Part shown: positions 43,528-52,408 of the stretch, one piece after another
How positions within the stretch are numbered: the first letter of the stretch is position 1
Layout: each line of letters starts with the position of its first letter
NCBI RefSeq assembly: GCF_000381265.1
Contig: NZ_KB906265.1
Coordinates: 62,001 to 126,000 of the forward strand
Direction: 5' to 3'
Length of the DNA: 64,000 bases
DNA from: Curvibacter lanceolatus ATCC 14669
GTDB lineage: Bacteria; Pseudomonadota; Gammaproteobacteria; Burkholderiales; Burkholderiaceae_C
Program-made: the position numbers and the translations under genes
Notes under the pieces: generated by a model
What the model saw: the letters and a program-made list of their open reading frames with translations, nothing else
The model's database searches: none
Told to the model about the DNA's origin: nothing

Positions 43528-43543
43528 AACGCGGGTCAGCCGC

Positions 43544-44881
43544 TCAGCGCTGGGGCATGTCCTTGGCGCCGTAACCCAGGCTGACGGTGGCGTCTTCGGG
43601 GATGGGGGGCATGGTGGCCTCCCAGGCCTCCCAGGCGGCGCGCAGCTCGGCCAGGCGCTCGGGCTGGCGGCTGGCGTGGTTGGCGCGTTCGCGCTCGTCG
43701 GCCGGGATGTTGAACAGGTAGTCGTGCCCATCCACCCGCAGGTATTTCCAGTCGCCCAGGCGGGCGGCGCGTTGGCCGCGGTGGTTCATGCGCCAGAACA
43801 TGGGGCGCTCGAACTCGCCCCCGTCGCCCTGCAGCACGGGCAGCAGGGAGACGCCATCGAGCGGGTAACTCGGGTGGGCCGCCACGCCGGCCGCGGCCAG
43901 CATCGTGGCCGACCAGTCCATGGTCAGGCAATGCTGCTCGCTGACGCGGCCCGGGGCGATGGCGGCGGGCCAGTGGGCGATCCAGGGCACGCGGATGCCG
44001 CCCTCGGTGAGGTCCATCTTGCCGCCCACCAAGGGCCAGTTGTCGGAGAAGCGCTCGCCGCCGTTGTCGCTGGTGAAGACCACCAGGGTGTTGTCCGCCA
44101 GCCCCTGCGCGCGCAGCGCGGCCATCACGCGGCCGATGCCTTCGTCCATGTGGTGGATCATGCGGCGGTAGGTGTGGATGTTGCCGCCATGCAGGTGGAA
44201 CAGGTTGTCCTTGACCTCTTGCGCCAGGGCCTCGTCGTCGCGCGTCTCCCAAGGCCAGTGCGGCGCCGTGTAGTGCAGGCTCAGGAAGAAGGGCTGGCCG
44301 GCCTGGGCCGCCGGGGCCATGCGGTTCACCCAGTCCACCGCCCGGTCGGACAGCAGGTCGGTGAGGTAGCCCTCCTGCTGGTGTTCCTCCTCGCCAAACC
44401 ACAGGTCGTGCGTGCCGCGCGAATCGCAGTGGGTGAAGTAGTCGACGCCACCCGACATGGGCCCGAAGAACTCGTCATAGCCCGAGCGCAGCGGGCCGAA
44501 CACCGGCGGGTAGCCCAGGTGCCACTTGCCGATCAGCGCGGTGTTGTAGCCGCTGGCCTTGAGCAGCGAGGGCAGCGTGGGGTGCTCGGTGGGCAAGCCC
44601 AGGGTGGTGCTGCCGCGGCTCTTGCTGTTGATGGGCTCTTCGGCCGCCCCGCGCAACCGGTACTGGTAGCGCGCCGTGATCATGGCAAAGCGCGTGGGCG
44701 AGCACACCGGCGAGTTCGAGTAGCCCTGGGTGAAGCGCAGGCCCTGCGCGGCCAGGCCGTCGAGCACGGGCGAGACGGGCTCGCGGCCGCCGTAGCAGCC
44801 CAGGTCGGCATAGCCGAGGTCGTCGGCGACGATGAAGATGATGTTGGGGCGTTGGGACGAAGCAGACATGGAGGGGGTCAT
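43544..44881 (-). CDS. Type I (formylglycine) sulfatase
   Basis: A 445-residue sulfatase. The start has the metal-binding aspartates D20 and D21 in IIFIVADDLGYADLGCYGG. The modified residue is C60 in the consensus CSPTR, to be turned into formylglycine by a maturase not encoded nearby. GKWHLG and SDNGG are further active-site motifs. There is no signal peptide, so it may be cytoplasmic. ATG 44881 is chosen; ATG 44869 is possible. It lies 25 bases after a Bug-type binding-protein gene on the same strand. Substrate (alkyl or aryl sulfate ester) unknown. Confidence 0.9.
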   Translation of the reverse strand: MTPSMSASSQRPNIIFIVADDLGYADLGCYGGREPVSPVLDGLAAQGLRFTQGYSNSPVCSPTRFAMITARYQYRLRGAAEEPINSKSRGSTTLGLPTEHPTLPSLLKASGYNTALIGKWHLGYPPVFGPLRSGYDEFFGPMSGGVDYFTHCDSRGTHDLWFGEEEHQQEGYLTDLLSDRAVDWVNRMAPAAQAGQPFFLSLHYTAPHWPWETRDDEALAQEVKDNLFHLHGGNIHTYRRMIHHMDEGIGRVMAALRAQGLADNTLVVFTSDNGGERFSDNWPLVGGKMDLTEGGIRVPWIAHWPAAIAPGRVSEQHCLTMDWSATMLAAAGVAAHPSYPLDGVSLLPVLQGDGGEFERPMFWRMNHRGQRAARLGDWKYLRVDGHDYLFNIPADERERANHASRQPERLAELRAAWEAWEATMPPIPEDATVSLGYGAKDMPQR

Positions 44882-44906
44882 TCGGTTGGGGTGGATCAGG
44901 TGGCGC

Positions 44907-45917
44907 TCAATCGGCCGCCACGAAGCCAACCGACTTCATGATACGGCCCCAGCGGGCGCTGTCGTCGCGCATGGTCTGCAGCAAGGCCTCGGGGCCTTCG
45001 CCCACCGGGTACATGCCGTTGGGCAGCAGTTGCTGGCGCACTTCGCGGCTGTTGACGGCCTTCAGCAGCTCTCGGCGCAGCAGCTCGAGCACGGGTTGAG
45101 GGGTGCGTGCCGGCGCGTAATAGGCAAACCAGGCCGAGGCAATCACATCGGGGTAGCCCAGTTCGACAAAGGTCGGTGCGCTGGGCAAGGCCGGTGAGCG
45201 GCGACTGCCGCTGGTGGCCAGCAGCTTGACACGCCCAGAGGGCAGCATCGACAGCGCACCGCCCACCGTGTCGAAATAGACCGGCACCGTGCCCCCCATG
45301 ACGTCTTGCCGGGCCGGCGTCGAGCCTTTGTAGGGCACGTGCAGCATGCGCAGACCGGCCGCCCGGTTCAGCATCTCGCCCAGGAAGTGCGAGGGTGTGC
45401 CCGACCCGTATGAGGCAAAGCTCAGCTGCTCACCCTGCGAGCCCTGGGTCTTGGCCCAGGCCACAAACTCCGCCACGGTGTTCGCCGGCACGGATTGGTG
45501 AACCACCATGGCCAGATCGAAGCTGGCGGCATTCACCAGCGGCGCGAAATCCTTGAAGGGGTCGTAGGCCAGCTTGGGGTAGGCATGGGGAAACATGGTC
45601 ATGAGGCCTGCGGTGCCCAGCAACAGGGTGTGGCCATCGGGCTCGGCGTTCTTCACGGTCTCGACCGCAATGCGCCCGGCCGCCCCGGCCTTGTTCTCCA
45701 GCACCCAGGGGCCCAGGGTGCCTCGCACCGCCTGGGCCAGCGCCCGTGTCAGCACGTCCTGGGTGCCGCCGGCCGGAATGCCGACCAACACCCGGGTGGG
45801 GCGAGACGCGAAGTCGCTGCCCTGAGCCCTCGCCGCAAAAGGCAAGGCCGGGAGCATCCCCAGCAGATGTCGGCGGCTGAGCGCCAGGTGGGGCGGGGTG
45901 GCTTGAGAATTCGGCAT
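44907..45917 (-). CDS. Bug/TctC-family solute-binding protein
   Basis: A 336-residue periplasmic binding protein. A twin-arginine-like signal (SRRHLLGMLPALPFAARA) precedes the Bug-family start RPTRVLVGIPAGGTQDVLTRALAQAV. Other family marks are LGTAGLMTMFPHAY and PYKGSTPARQDVMGG. Tripartite tricarboxylate permease genes are absent, as is common for the large Bug family in Burkholderiales. It precedes the sulfatase gene, so it may bind the sulfated or desulfated compound. Confidence 0.9.
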   Translation of the reverse strand: MPNSQATPPHLALSRRHLLGMLPALPFAARAQGSDFASRPTRVLVGIPAGGTQDVLTRALAQAVRGTLGPWVLENKAGAAGRIAVETVKNAEPDGHTLLLGTAGLMTMFPHAYPKLAYDPFKDFAPLVNAASFDLAMVVHQSVPANTVAEFVAWAKTQGSQGEQLSFASYGSGTPSHFLGEMLNRAAGLRMLHVPYKGSTPARQDVMGGTVPVYFDTVGGALSMLPSGRVKLLATSGSRRSPALPSAPTFVELGYPDVIASAWFAYYAPARTPQPVLELLRRELLKAVNSREVRQQLLPNGMYPVGEGPEALLQTMRDDSARWGRIMKSVGFVAAD

Positions 45918-46124
45918 GGGCAGACTCGGCGTCAGGGGTCACGGGGCCGCGGAGCGGGGTGCCTGTACTGTAGGAGGGCGCCCATCAGTTGTTGAAATCA
46001 ATCCATGCCCCGGAAAACCCTGAGACTGCAGCGCCAGCCGGGCCAACCCGCCTTGGGGCCCGCCCTGAAACACTCGACAAGTCTTTGATTTTGTGAGGTT
46101 CTCGGTATGTTTTCTGATTTTCGC

Positions 46125-46137
46125 TTCGGCAACCGAA
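46125..46137. promoter_or_regulatory. Short inverted repeat upstream of the MarR gene
   Basis: TTCGG and CCGAA (46125-46129 and 46133-46137) flank CAA, 13 bases before the MarR start codon. TTTCG (46119-46123) and CGAAA (46134-46138) add a second nested pair. It could be a MarR self-operator. The rest of the 233-base gap is less GC-rich than the surrounding genes but has no other clear motif. Confidence 0.3.
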
Positions 46138-46150
46138 ATAATCGCTGCTG

Positions 46151-46708
46151 ATGCCTGCCACTCCCCCCACCCCCGCCCCCACCCGCCTGCGCCAACCCCA
46201 GGCCATCGACGACATGCTGCTGTTTCGCCTGAGCCGCCTGCTGGCGGTGGGCGGCGCGGCCGTGGTGCGCCTGTGCGAGGGGCGCTACGGCATCACCCGG
46301 CGCGAGTGGGCGGTGTTGTCGCTGCTGTGGCAGCAACAGGGCCTGGGGCCGTCCGAACTGGCCGACCGGGTGCAGCTGGACCGGGCCCGCACCTCCAAGG
46401 CGCTGGGGCAGTTGCTGGCCAAGCAGCTGGTGCGGCGCGAGCCCCGCCCGGGCGACCGCCGCCGCGCCCTGCTGTGGCTCACACCGGCGGGCGAGGCCCT
46501 GGTGACCGAGTTGCTGCCCCAGGTGCACCAGCTCAACGCGCAGTTGCTGCAGGTGCTCAGCACGCCCGAGGTCGACGCCCTGGACCAGGCGCTGGCCCGC
46601 CTGCAGCAACAGGCCCTGGCGCTGAACCAGGCGCAGGACCCCGACCGCCCCAAGGCCGACCGGCGCCTGGGCCGACGGCGCGCCCCAGGGGCGCCAGACA
46701 TACCCTGA
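46151..46708 (+). CDS. MarR-family regulator
   Basis: A 185-residue regulator with a winged helix at about 50-125: RREWAVLSLLWQQQGLGPSELADRVQLDRARTSKALGQLLAKQLVRREPRPGDRRRALLWLTPAGEAL. The C-terminal helix supports dimer formation; the last 30 residues are charged and Arg-rich. It lies upstream of and codirectional with a CoA-transferase/HMG-CoA lyase cluster, which it probably regulates. Ligand unknown. Confidence 0.9.
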   Translation: MPATPPTPAPTRLRQPQAIDDMLLFRLSRLLAVGGAAVVRLCEGRYGITRREWAVLSLLWQQQGLGPSELADRVQLDRARTSKALGQLLAKQLVRREPRPGDRRRALLWLTPAGEALVTELLPQVHQLNAQLLQVLSTPEVDALDQALARLQQQALALNQAQDPDRPKADRRLGRRRAPGAPDIP

Positions 46709-46782
46709 CTTCGCAAAACGCGAACAGGGCTTGCAGCAACAGAAATGGACAGGGCCGCCCGGGCGGCGGCACACTGCGCGCC

Positions 46783-48015
46783 ATGACAAGCCCCTCTGAA
46801 TTCCTCCCGGCCACCGGCCCGCTCGCCGGCCTCAAGGTGCTGGAGCTGGGCCAGCTGATTGCCGGCCCCTTTGCCGCCAAGACCCTGGCCGACTTCGGCG
46901 CCGACGTGGTGAAGATCGAACCCCTGGGCAGTGGCGACCCGCTGCGCAAATGGCGCCTGCTCAAGGACGGCACCTCGGTCTGGTGGCAGGTGCAGTCGCG
47001 CAACAAGCGCTCGCTGGCCCTGGACCTGAAGGCCGCCGAGGCCCAGGCCATCGTGCGCCAGCTGGCCGCCGAGGCCGATGTGCTGATCGAGAACTTCCGC
47101 CCCGGCGCCATGGAAGGCTGGGGCCTGGGCCCTGACGAGCTGCTGGCCTTGAACCCGCGCCTGGTGATGCTGCGCATCAGCGGCTACGGCCAGACCGGCC
47201 CCTACCGCGACAAGCCCGGCTTCGGCGTGGTGGCCGAGGCCATGAGCGGGCTGCGCCACCTCACCGCCGAGCCCGGCCGCGTGCCGGTGCGGGTGGGGGT
47301 GTCGATCGGCGACACGCTGGCCTCGTTGCATGGCGTGATCGGCATCCTGATGGCCTTGCAGGAGCGCCAGCGCAGCGGCCAGGGCCAGGTGATTGACGTG
47401 GCCCTGTACGAGGCAGTGTTCAACTGCATGGAAAGCCTGCTGCCCGAGTACAGCGCCTTTGGTGCGGTGCGCGGCCCGGCCGGCAGCGCCCTGCCCGGCA
47501 TCGCGCCCAGCAACGCCTACCGCTGTGCCGACGGGGGTTACGCCCTGATCGCGGGCAATGGCGACAGCATCTTCAAGCGCCTGATGCACGAGATGGGGCG
47601 TGACGACCTGGGCCAGGACCCGGCCCTGGGCGACAACGCCGGGCGCGTGGCCCGGGTGGCCGAGATCGATGCCGCCATCGGTGCCTGGACAGAGAAGCTG
47701 ACGGTGGACGAGGTGCTGGCCGCGCTCGACCGGGCCTCGGTGCCGGCAGGCCGCATCTACACCGTGGCCGACATCGCCGCCGACCCGCATTACCAGGCAC
47801 GCGGCATGATCGAGCAGGTGCGGCTGGACGATGGCAGCACCCTGGCCGTGCCCGGCATCATCCCCAAGCTGTCGCGCACCCCGGGCGGGCACCGCCGCAA
47901 TGCGCCGCTGGGCATCGGACAGGACACCGACGCCGTGCTGCGCGACATCGGCCTGAGCGCCGAGCAGATCCAGGCCCTGAAAGAGCGGGGCATCGTCGCC
48001 GGAGAACCCACATGA
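46783..48015 (+). CDS. CaiB/BaiF (family III) CoA transferase
   Basis: A 410-residue enzyme that moves CoA between carboxylic acids. The family start LAGLKVLELGQLIAGPFAAKTLADFGADVVKIEPLGSGDP and the NKRSLALDLK segment are clear, as is IENFRPGAMEGWGLG. The catalytic Asp of the family lies in the DVALYEAVF region. It overlaps the lyase gene by four bases, so it may charge the acid that the lyase cleaves, such as a 3-hydroxy-3-methyl dicarboxylate. The substrate is inferred only from this pairing. Confidence 0.9.
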   Translation: MTSPSEFLPATGPLAGLKVLELGQLIAGPFAAKTLADFGADVVKIEPLGSGDPLRKWRLLKDGTSVWWQVQSRNKRSLALDLKAAEAQAIVRQLAAEADVLIENFRPGAMEGWGLGPDELLALNPRLVMLRISGYGQTGPYRDKPGFGVVAEAMSGLRHLTAEPGRVPVRVGVSIGDTLASLHGVIGILMALQERQRSGQGQVIDVALYEAVFNCMESLLPEYSAFGAVRGPAGSALPGIAPSNAYRCADGGYALIAGNGDSIFKRLMHEMGRDDLGQDPALGDNAGRVARVAEIDAAIGAWTEKLTVDEVLAALDRASVPAGRIYTVADIAADPHYQARGMIEQVRLDDGSTLAVPGIIPKLSRTPGGHRRNAPLGIGQDTDAVLRDIGLSAEQIQALKERGIVAGEPT

Positions 48016-48977
48016 CACGCCCCATGACCCGCATCCACTTCAACGAAGTCTCCACGCGCGACGGTTTTCAGATCGAGCCCAAGTTCATCCCCACCGACAC
48101 CAAGGTGGCCCTGGTGGACGCGCTGAGCGAGTGCGGCTACGCCAAGATCGAAGTGACCTCGTTCACCTCGCCCAAGGCGATCCCCATGCTGCGCGACGCC
48201 GAGGAGGTGATGGGCCGCATCCGCCGCGTGCCAGGGGTGGAGTACACCGTGCTGGTGCCCAACCTGCGCGGCGCCGAGCGCGCGCTGGAATCGCGGGCGG
48301 ACGAGCTGAACCTGGTGATGTCCACCTCCGAGACGCACAACCTGGCCAACCTGCGCATGCCGCGCGAGCACAGCTTTGCCGCACTGGCCGAGGTGGTGCG
48401 GCGGGTGGACGGCCGCACGCCGATCAATGTGTCGCTGTCGACCTGCTTCGGCTGCCCCATGGAGGGCGAGGTGCCACTGACCGAGGTGCTGCGCTTTGCC
48501 GACCGCTTTGCCGACCTGGGCGTGCGGGGTCTGACGATCTGCGACACCACCGGCATGGCCCACCCGGCCCAGGTGCAGGCGGTGTGCGAGGCCCTGCAGG
48601 CACGCTTTGCCCACCTGCAACTGACCCTGCACTTCCACAACACCCGCGGCATGGGGCTGGCCAATGTGCTGGCCGCCGTGCAAAGCGGCATCACCCGGTT
48701 TGACGGCTCGCTGGGCGGCCTGGGGGGCTGCCCCTACGCCCCGGGCGCCAGCGGCAACATCAGCAGCGAGGACGCGATCCACATGCTGGACGCCATGGGC
48801 TACGACACCGGCATCGACCTGCCGCGCCTGCTGGCCGTGGCGCGCCAGATGCCCGCCATCGTGGGCCACGAGGTGCCCGGCCAGGTGGCCAAGGCCGGCC
48901 GCATTTCCGACCTGCACCCCGCCCCCCCTAGCGTGGCCGAGCTGCGCCAACACTTCAACACCAACCAAGGAGCCTGA
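48012..48977 (+). CDS. Hydroxymethylglutaryl-CoA lyase family protein
   Basis: A 321-residue TIM-barrel aldol lyase. It carries the N-terminal NEVSTRDGFQIEP (metal and substrate residues), EVTSFTSPKAIPML, the metal-binding HFHNTRGMGLAN, and the family signature GGLGGCPYAPGASGNI with its active-site cysteine. Members split HMG-CoA to acetoacetate and acetyl-CoA, or related substrates such as citramalyl-CoA. Cotranscription with a CoA transferase and a Bug binding protein, and no leucine-degradation gene nearby, suggests uptake and use of an external acid. Confidence 0.9.
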   Translation: MTRPMTRIHFNEVSTRDGFQIEPKFIPTDTKVALVDALSECGYAKIEVTSFTSPKAIPMLRDAEEVMGRIRRVPGVEYTVLVPNLRGAERALESRADELNLVMSTSETHNLANLRMPREHSFAALAEVVRRVDGRTPINVSLSTCFGCPMEGEVPLTEVLRFADRFADLGVRGLTICDTTGMAHPAQVQAVCEALQARFAHLQLTLHFHNTRGMGLANVLAAVQSGITRFDGSLGGLGGCPYAPGASGNISSEDAIHMLDAMGYDTGIDLPRLLAVARQMPAIVGHEVPGQVAKAGRISDLHPAPPSVAELRQHFNTNQGA

Positions 48978-48979
48978 GC

Positions 48980-49372
48980 ATGATCGACCACCTGGACCAC
49001 CTGGTGCTGACCACCCACGACGAGGCCGCCTGCGTCGACTTCTACACCCGTGTGATGGGCATGCAGCTCGAGAGCTTCATCGGCGGCACGCCGCCGGTCG
49101 AACGCAAGGCCTTCAAGTTCGGCCAGCAGAAGATCAACCTGCATGTGCGGGGCCGCGAGTTCGAGCCCAAGGCCCACCTGCCGGTGCCCGGCGCGCTGGA
49201 CCTGTGCTTCATTGCCACCGTGCCGCTGGCCCAGGTGATCGAACGCCTGCAGGCCGCCGCCTGGCCCATCGTCGAAGGCCCCGTGATGCGCACCGGCGCC
49301 ACCCAGAAGATCCGCTCGGTCTATGTGCGCGACCCGGATCTGAACCTGATCGAGATTTCAGAGCTGGCCTGA
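48980..49372 (+). CDS. VOC-family (glyoxalase-like) protein
   Basis: A 130-residue protein of the vicinal oxygen chelate fold. The two beta-alpha-beta-beta-beta modules are visible (IDHLDHLVLTTHDEAACVDFYTRVMGMQLESF and PLAQVIERLQAAAWPIVEGP followed by SVYVRDPDLNLIEISEL). Metal ligands are plausibly His in LDHLVL and Glu in LIEIS. It starts two bases after the lyase stop codon. Such proteins act as epimerases, dioxygenases or lyases; the reaction here is unknown. Confidence 0.87.
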   Translation: MIDHLDHLVLTTHDEAACVDFYTRVMGMQLESFIGGTPPVERKAFKFGQQKINLHVRGREFEPKAHLPVPGALDLCFIATVPLAQVIERLQAAAWPIVEGPVMRTGATQKIRSVYVRDPDLNLIEISELA

Positions 49373-49415
49373 CGGGGCCAGTGCAGCGACACAGAACAAA
49401 AACGGAGACAAGACC

Positions 49416-50405
49416 ATGCAAAGACGCCATGTCCTGGGGCAGATCGCCTCACTCACTTCACTGTCGGCCCTCTCGGGCCTGGGCACAGAGGCCTGGGCAC
49501 AGAGCCGCTTCCCGCAGCGCCCCATCACCCTGGTGGTGCCCACCGCCCCCGGCGGCACCACCGACTTCACGGCACGGCTGATCACCGAGCCCCTGAGCCG
49601 AGCCTTCGGCCAGCCGGTGATCGTCGACAACAAGCCCGGGGCCTCGGGCAACATCGGCAACCAGATCGTGGCGCGGGCCCGGCCCGACGGCTACACCCTG
49701 CTGGTGTCGTACAGCGGCTACCACGTGGGCAACCCGCACCTGTTCAAGCAGGCGGGCTGGGACCCGATCAAGGACTTCACACCCGTGGCCATGATGACGC
49801 GCGCCCCGCAGGTGATCGCCATCAACCCCAAGCTGCCGGTGAACAACCTCAAGGAGCTGATCGCCTATGCCAAGGCCAACCCGGGCAAGCTGAACTTTGC
49901 CTCGTCGGGCAATGGCTCGATCCAGCACATCGCCGGCGAGTTGTTCAAGCAGCTGACCGGCACCTTCATCACCCACATCCCCTACCGGGGCTCGGGCCCG
50001 GCGGTGCAGGACCTGATGGCGGGCCAGGTGGACATCTTCATCACCACCCCCGCGGGCGTGGTGAGCCAGATCCAGGGCGGCCGCCTGAAGGGCGTGGGCG
50101 TGACCAGCAAGAAACGCCTGAGCTCCCTGCCCGAGGTGCCGACCACCACCGAGGCTGGTCTGCCCGGCTATGAGCTGGATTCGTGGTTTGCGCTCTACGC
50201 CCCGGCCGGCACGCCGGCGGAGGTGGTGCAGACCCTCAACAGCGAAGTGAACCGCATCCTGGCCAGCGGCGATGCCCGCAAGAAGGCCGAGGAGTCGGGC
50301 ACGGATGTCGAACAGATGAGCCCGAAGCAACTGGCGGACTTCACGCGCTCAGAGCTGGAGCGCTGGGGGCGGATCATCCAGACCGCCCACATCACGCTCG
50401 AATGA
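49416..50405 (+). CDS. Bug/TctC-family solute-binding protein
   Basis: A 329-residue binding protein. An N-terminal signal peptide ends near TEAWAQS. The mature protein begins RFPQRPITLVVPTAPGGTTDFTARLITEPLSRAFGQPVIVDNKPGASGNIG, the standard Bug signature, with HIPYRGSGPAVQDLMAGQVD further on. It is the last gene of the MarR-CoA transferase-lyase-VOC run and probably delivers the acid degraded by those enzymes. No permease gene is adjacent. Confidence 0.9.
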   Translation: MQRRHVLGQIASLTSLSALSGLGTEAWAQSRFPQRPITLVVPTAPGGTTDFTARLITEPLSRAFGQPVIVDNKPGASGNIGNQIVARARPDGYTLLVSYSGYHVGNPHLFKQAGWDPIKDFTPVAMMTRAPQVIAINPKLPVNNLKELIAYAKANPGKLNFASSGNGSIQHIAGELFKQLTGTFITHIPYRGSGPAVQDLMAGQVDIFITTPAGVVSQIQGGRLKGVGVTSKKRLSSLPEVPTTTEAGLPGYELDSWFALYAPAGTPAEVVQTLNSEVNRILASGDARKKAEESGTDVEQMSPKQLADFTRSELERWGRIIQTAHITLE

Positions 50406-50485
50406 GCCGCGCAGGCACCCTGCCCTGCATGGCTTAAAGTCCAGGCCAGTGGCCCATCCCGGGCCGCCCCAGCCGGAGCAGTTCC

Positions 50486-50947
50486 ATGCGTTTCGAGATC
50501 CGCGAGGACGACCTCAGCGGCCCTGAGATCCAGGCCTTGCTGCGCGAGCACCTGGCCGGCATGCAGGCCGACACCCCGCCCGAGAGCGTGCACGCGCTGC
50601 CGCTGGAGGCATTGCGCCAACCCGGCATCACGCTGTGGTCGGCCTGGCGCGGAGACCGGCTGTGCGGCTGTGGCGCACTCAAGACGCTGGCCCCCCTGCA
50701 TGGCGAACTCAAGTCCATGCGCACCCACGGCGCGTTCCTGCGCCAGGGCGTGGGTCAGGCCGTGCTCGACCACATCCTCGCGCAGGCTCGCGCACGCGGC
50801 CTGCTGCGCCTGAGCCTGGAGACCGGCACCGCCCCTTCGTTCGCGGCGGCCCATGCGCTGTACCGGCGCAATGGCTTTCTGCCCTGCGAGCCCTTTGCAG
50901 ACTACCGACCCGACCCGCACAGCCTGTTCATGAGCCGGCTGCTGTGA
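50486..50947 (+). CDS. GNAT-family N-acetyltransferase
   Basis: A 153-residue acetyltransferase. The acetyl-CoA pyrophosphate-binding loop is RQGVGQAVLDHIL, preceded by GELKSMRTHGAFLRQ and followed by LRLSLETGTAPSFAAAHALYRRNGFLPCEPF, which matches small-molecule or PhnO/ElaA-like members. A short GCCGG-CCCC-CCGGC hairpin lies just after the stop, before the convergent lipoprotein gene. Substrate unknown. Confidence 0.88.
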   Translation: MRFEIREDDLSGPEIQALLREHLAGMQADTPPESVHALPLEALRQPGITLWSAWRGDRLCGCGALKTLAPLHGELKSMRTHGAFLRQGVGQAVLDHILAQARARGLLRLSLETGTAPSFAAAHALYRRNGFLPCEPFADYRPDPHSLFMSRLL

Positions 50948-50978
50948 GGCGCCGGCCCCCCGGCGATGACAGACCGCC

Positions 50979-52301
50979 TCAGGCGATGCTGATCGTCATG
51001 TTGGCGCTGTAGCCCGTGCTGAGGTCGCCGCTCAGCGTCAGCATCTCGGTGCTGGTGCCATCGCTGAACACGTTGTCGGCCGAAAAGCTGGTGACCGAGG
51101 TGTTCTGCCCCTTGGTGTAGAGCGCGCTGTTGTAGACCGCGGTGGTGATGGTCTGCGGAAAAGCCAGCTGGGTGGTGGCCGTGGCCGACACCGCCAGGTT
51201 GTCGTTGAGGTACACCTGGACATGGATGTGGGTGATGCGGCCCGCATACCAGCCAGGGTAGATGGTGGTGAACGTGACCTGGCCGTTGCTGTCGGTCACC
51301 TGGATGCCGCGCAGGTAGGTCAGACCGCTCTGGCCGGCGTTGTTGCTGGTGCTGTAGCCTGAGTACAGGCCATCCTTGTCGCAATGCCAGATGTAGATGC
51401 CTGCACCGCTGATGGCGGCGCAGTTGCTGCCGGTGCTCAGAACCGTGAGGGTGAGCGTCAGCGGGACGCCGGTCTTGCTTTCGCGGATGTCGCTGCGCAC
51501 GATGGCCGAATTGGTCAGGATGGCGTAGAGCGGGTACGGACCATCGGTCTCGGTCGCAGTCAGCGTGCAACTGCCGGCAGCCGATCGGGTGACCGTCAAG
51601 GTGTAGGTCTGGGTGCTGACGCCATCGGCCGCCGTCACCACCACGGTCACGGTATTGCTGCCCACCGACAGCGCGATGCTGCCCGAGGCCGCACCGCTGC
51701 TGACCGTGCTGCCATTGATCTTGAGCGAGCCCGAGCCGGCCAGCGTGGCGCTGACCGTGAGGCTGCTCACGCTGTTGGCCACCGTGGCGGTGTAGCTGGT
51801 GGTGGTGGCCGCAAAGGCCGGCGAAAGGCTGCCCGCAGACAGGGTGAGTGCGCTGAGCGTGGCATCCGACGACAAGGTGGCGGCCGCCCGTGTGACCACC
51901 ACCGTGTAGGTCTTGGTGGTGCTGCCATCGCTGGCGGTGACCACCACCGTCACGGTGTTGGTGCCCACACTGAGACTGATCGCGGCCGAGGCGCTGCCGC
52001 TGGCCACCGTGCTGCCATTGACCTGGATGGTGGCGCCGCTGTCGGTGGCCGTGGGGCTGACAGTGAGGCTGCCGACCGCATTGCCGACGCTGGCGGCATA
52101 GACGGTGGTGCCACTGGCAAACGCCGGCGACAGGCTGCCAGCGGACAGGCTCAGGCCGGCCAGAGTGGCCACCGAGGACGTGGCGGCCGTCGAGCTGCTG
52201 CCACCACCACAGGAGCTCAGGGCCAGGGCACCCAGCGTGCCCACCAGGGCGAAGGCATGGCGGCGCCCCAAGGGGTGGGAACCGGACGAATGATGGGGCA
52301 T
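50979..52301 (-). CDS. Lipoprotein with two cadherin-like repeats and an intradiol-dioxygenase-like domain
   Basis: A 440-residue exported protein. A twin-arginine-like GRRHAFALVG leader ends at a lipidation site LSSC followed by GGGSSS. Two repeats of about 85 residues follow (ATLAGLSLSAGSLSPAF and ATLSALTLSAGSLSPAF mark their starts), each ending TYTV or TYTL then VTR, as in cadherin-like beta-sandwich domains. The C-terminal 180 residues have the intradiol dioxygenase pattern ETDGPYPL, IYIWHCDKDGLYSGY and YPGWYAGRITHIHVQV, whose Tyr and His residues could bind iron. An aromatic or other surface substrate is possible. A 6-4-6 inverted repeat lies about 65 bases upstream. Confidence 0.85.
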   Translation of the reverse strand: MPHHSSGSHPLGRRHAFALVGTLGALALSSCGGGSSSTAATSSVATLAGLSLSAGSLSPAFASGTTVYAASVGNAVGSLTVSPTATDSGATIQVNGSTVASGSASAAISLSVGTNTVTVVVTASDGSTTKTYTVVVTRAAATLSSDATLSALTLSAGSLSPAFAATTTSYTATVANSVSSLTVSATLAGSGSLKINGSTVSSGAASGSIALSVGSNTVTVVVTAADGVSTQTYTLTVTRSAAGSCTLTATETDGPYPLYAILTNSAIVRSDIRESKTGVPLTLTLTVLSTGSNCAAISGAGIYIWHCDKDGLYSGYSTSNNAGQSGLTYLRGIQVTDSNGQVTFTTIYPGWYAGRITHIHVQVYLNDNLAVSATATTQLAFPQTITTAVYNSALYTKGQNTSVTSFSADNVFSDGTSTEMLTLSGDLSTGYSANMTISIA

Positions 52302-52408
52302 GAGCACCTCTGCAGAGAACGACAGAGGCATTCTGTACACGCTCATGTCACCGGATCACGGCCCCAAAGTCACCACTTTGTGAAGCAGCCTGAGGGGCTG
52401 GACAGCGC

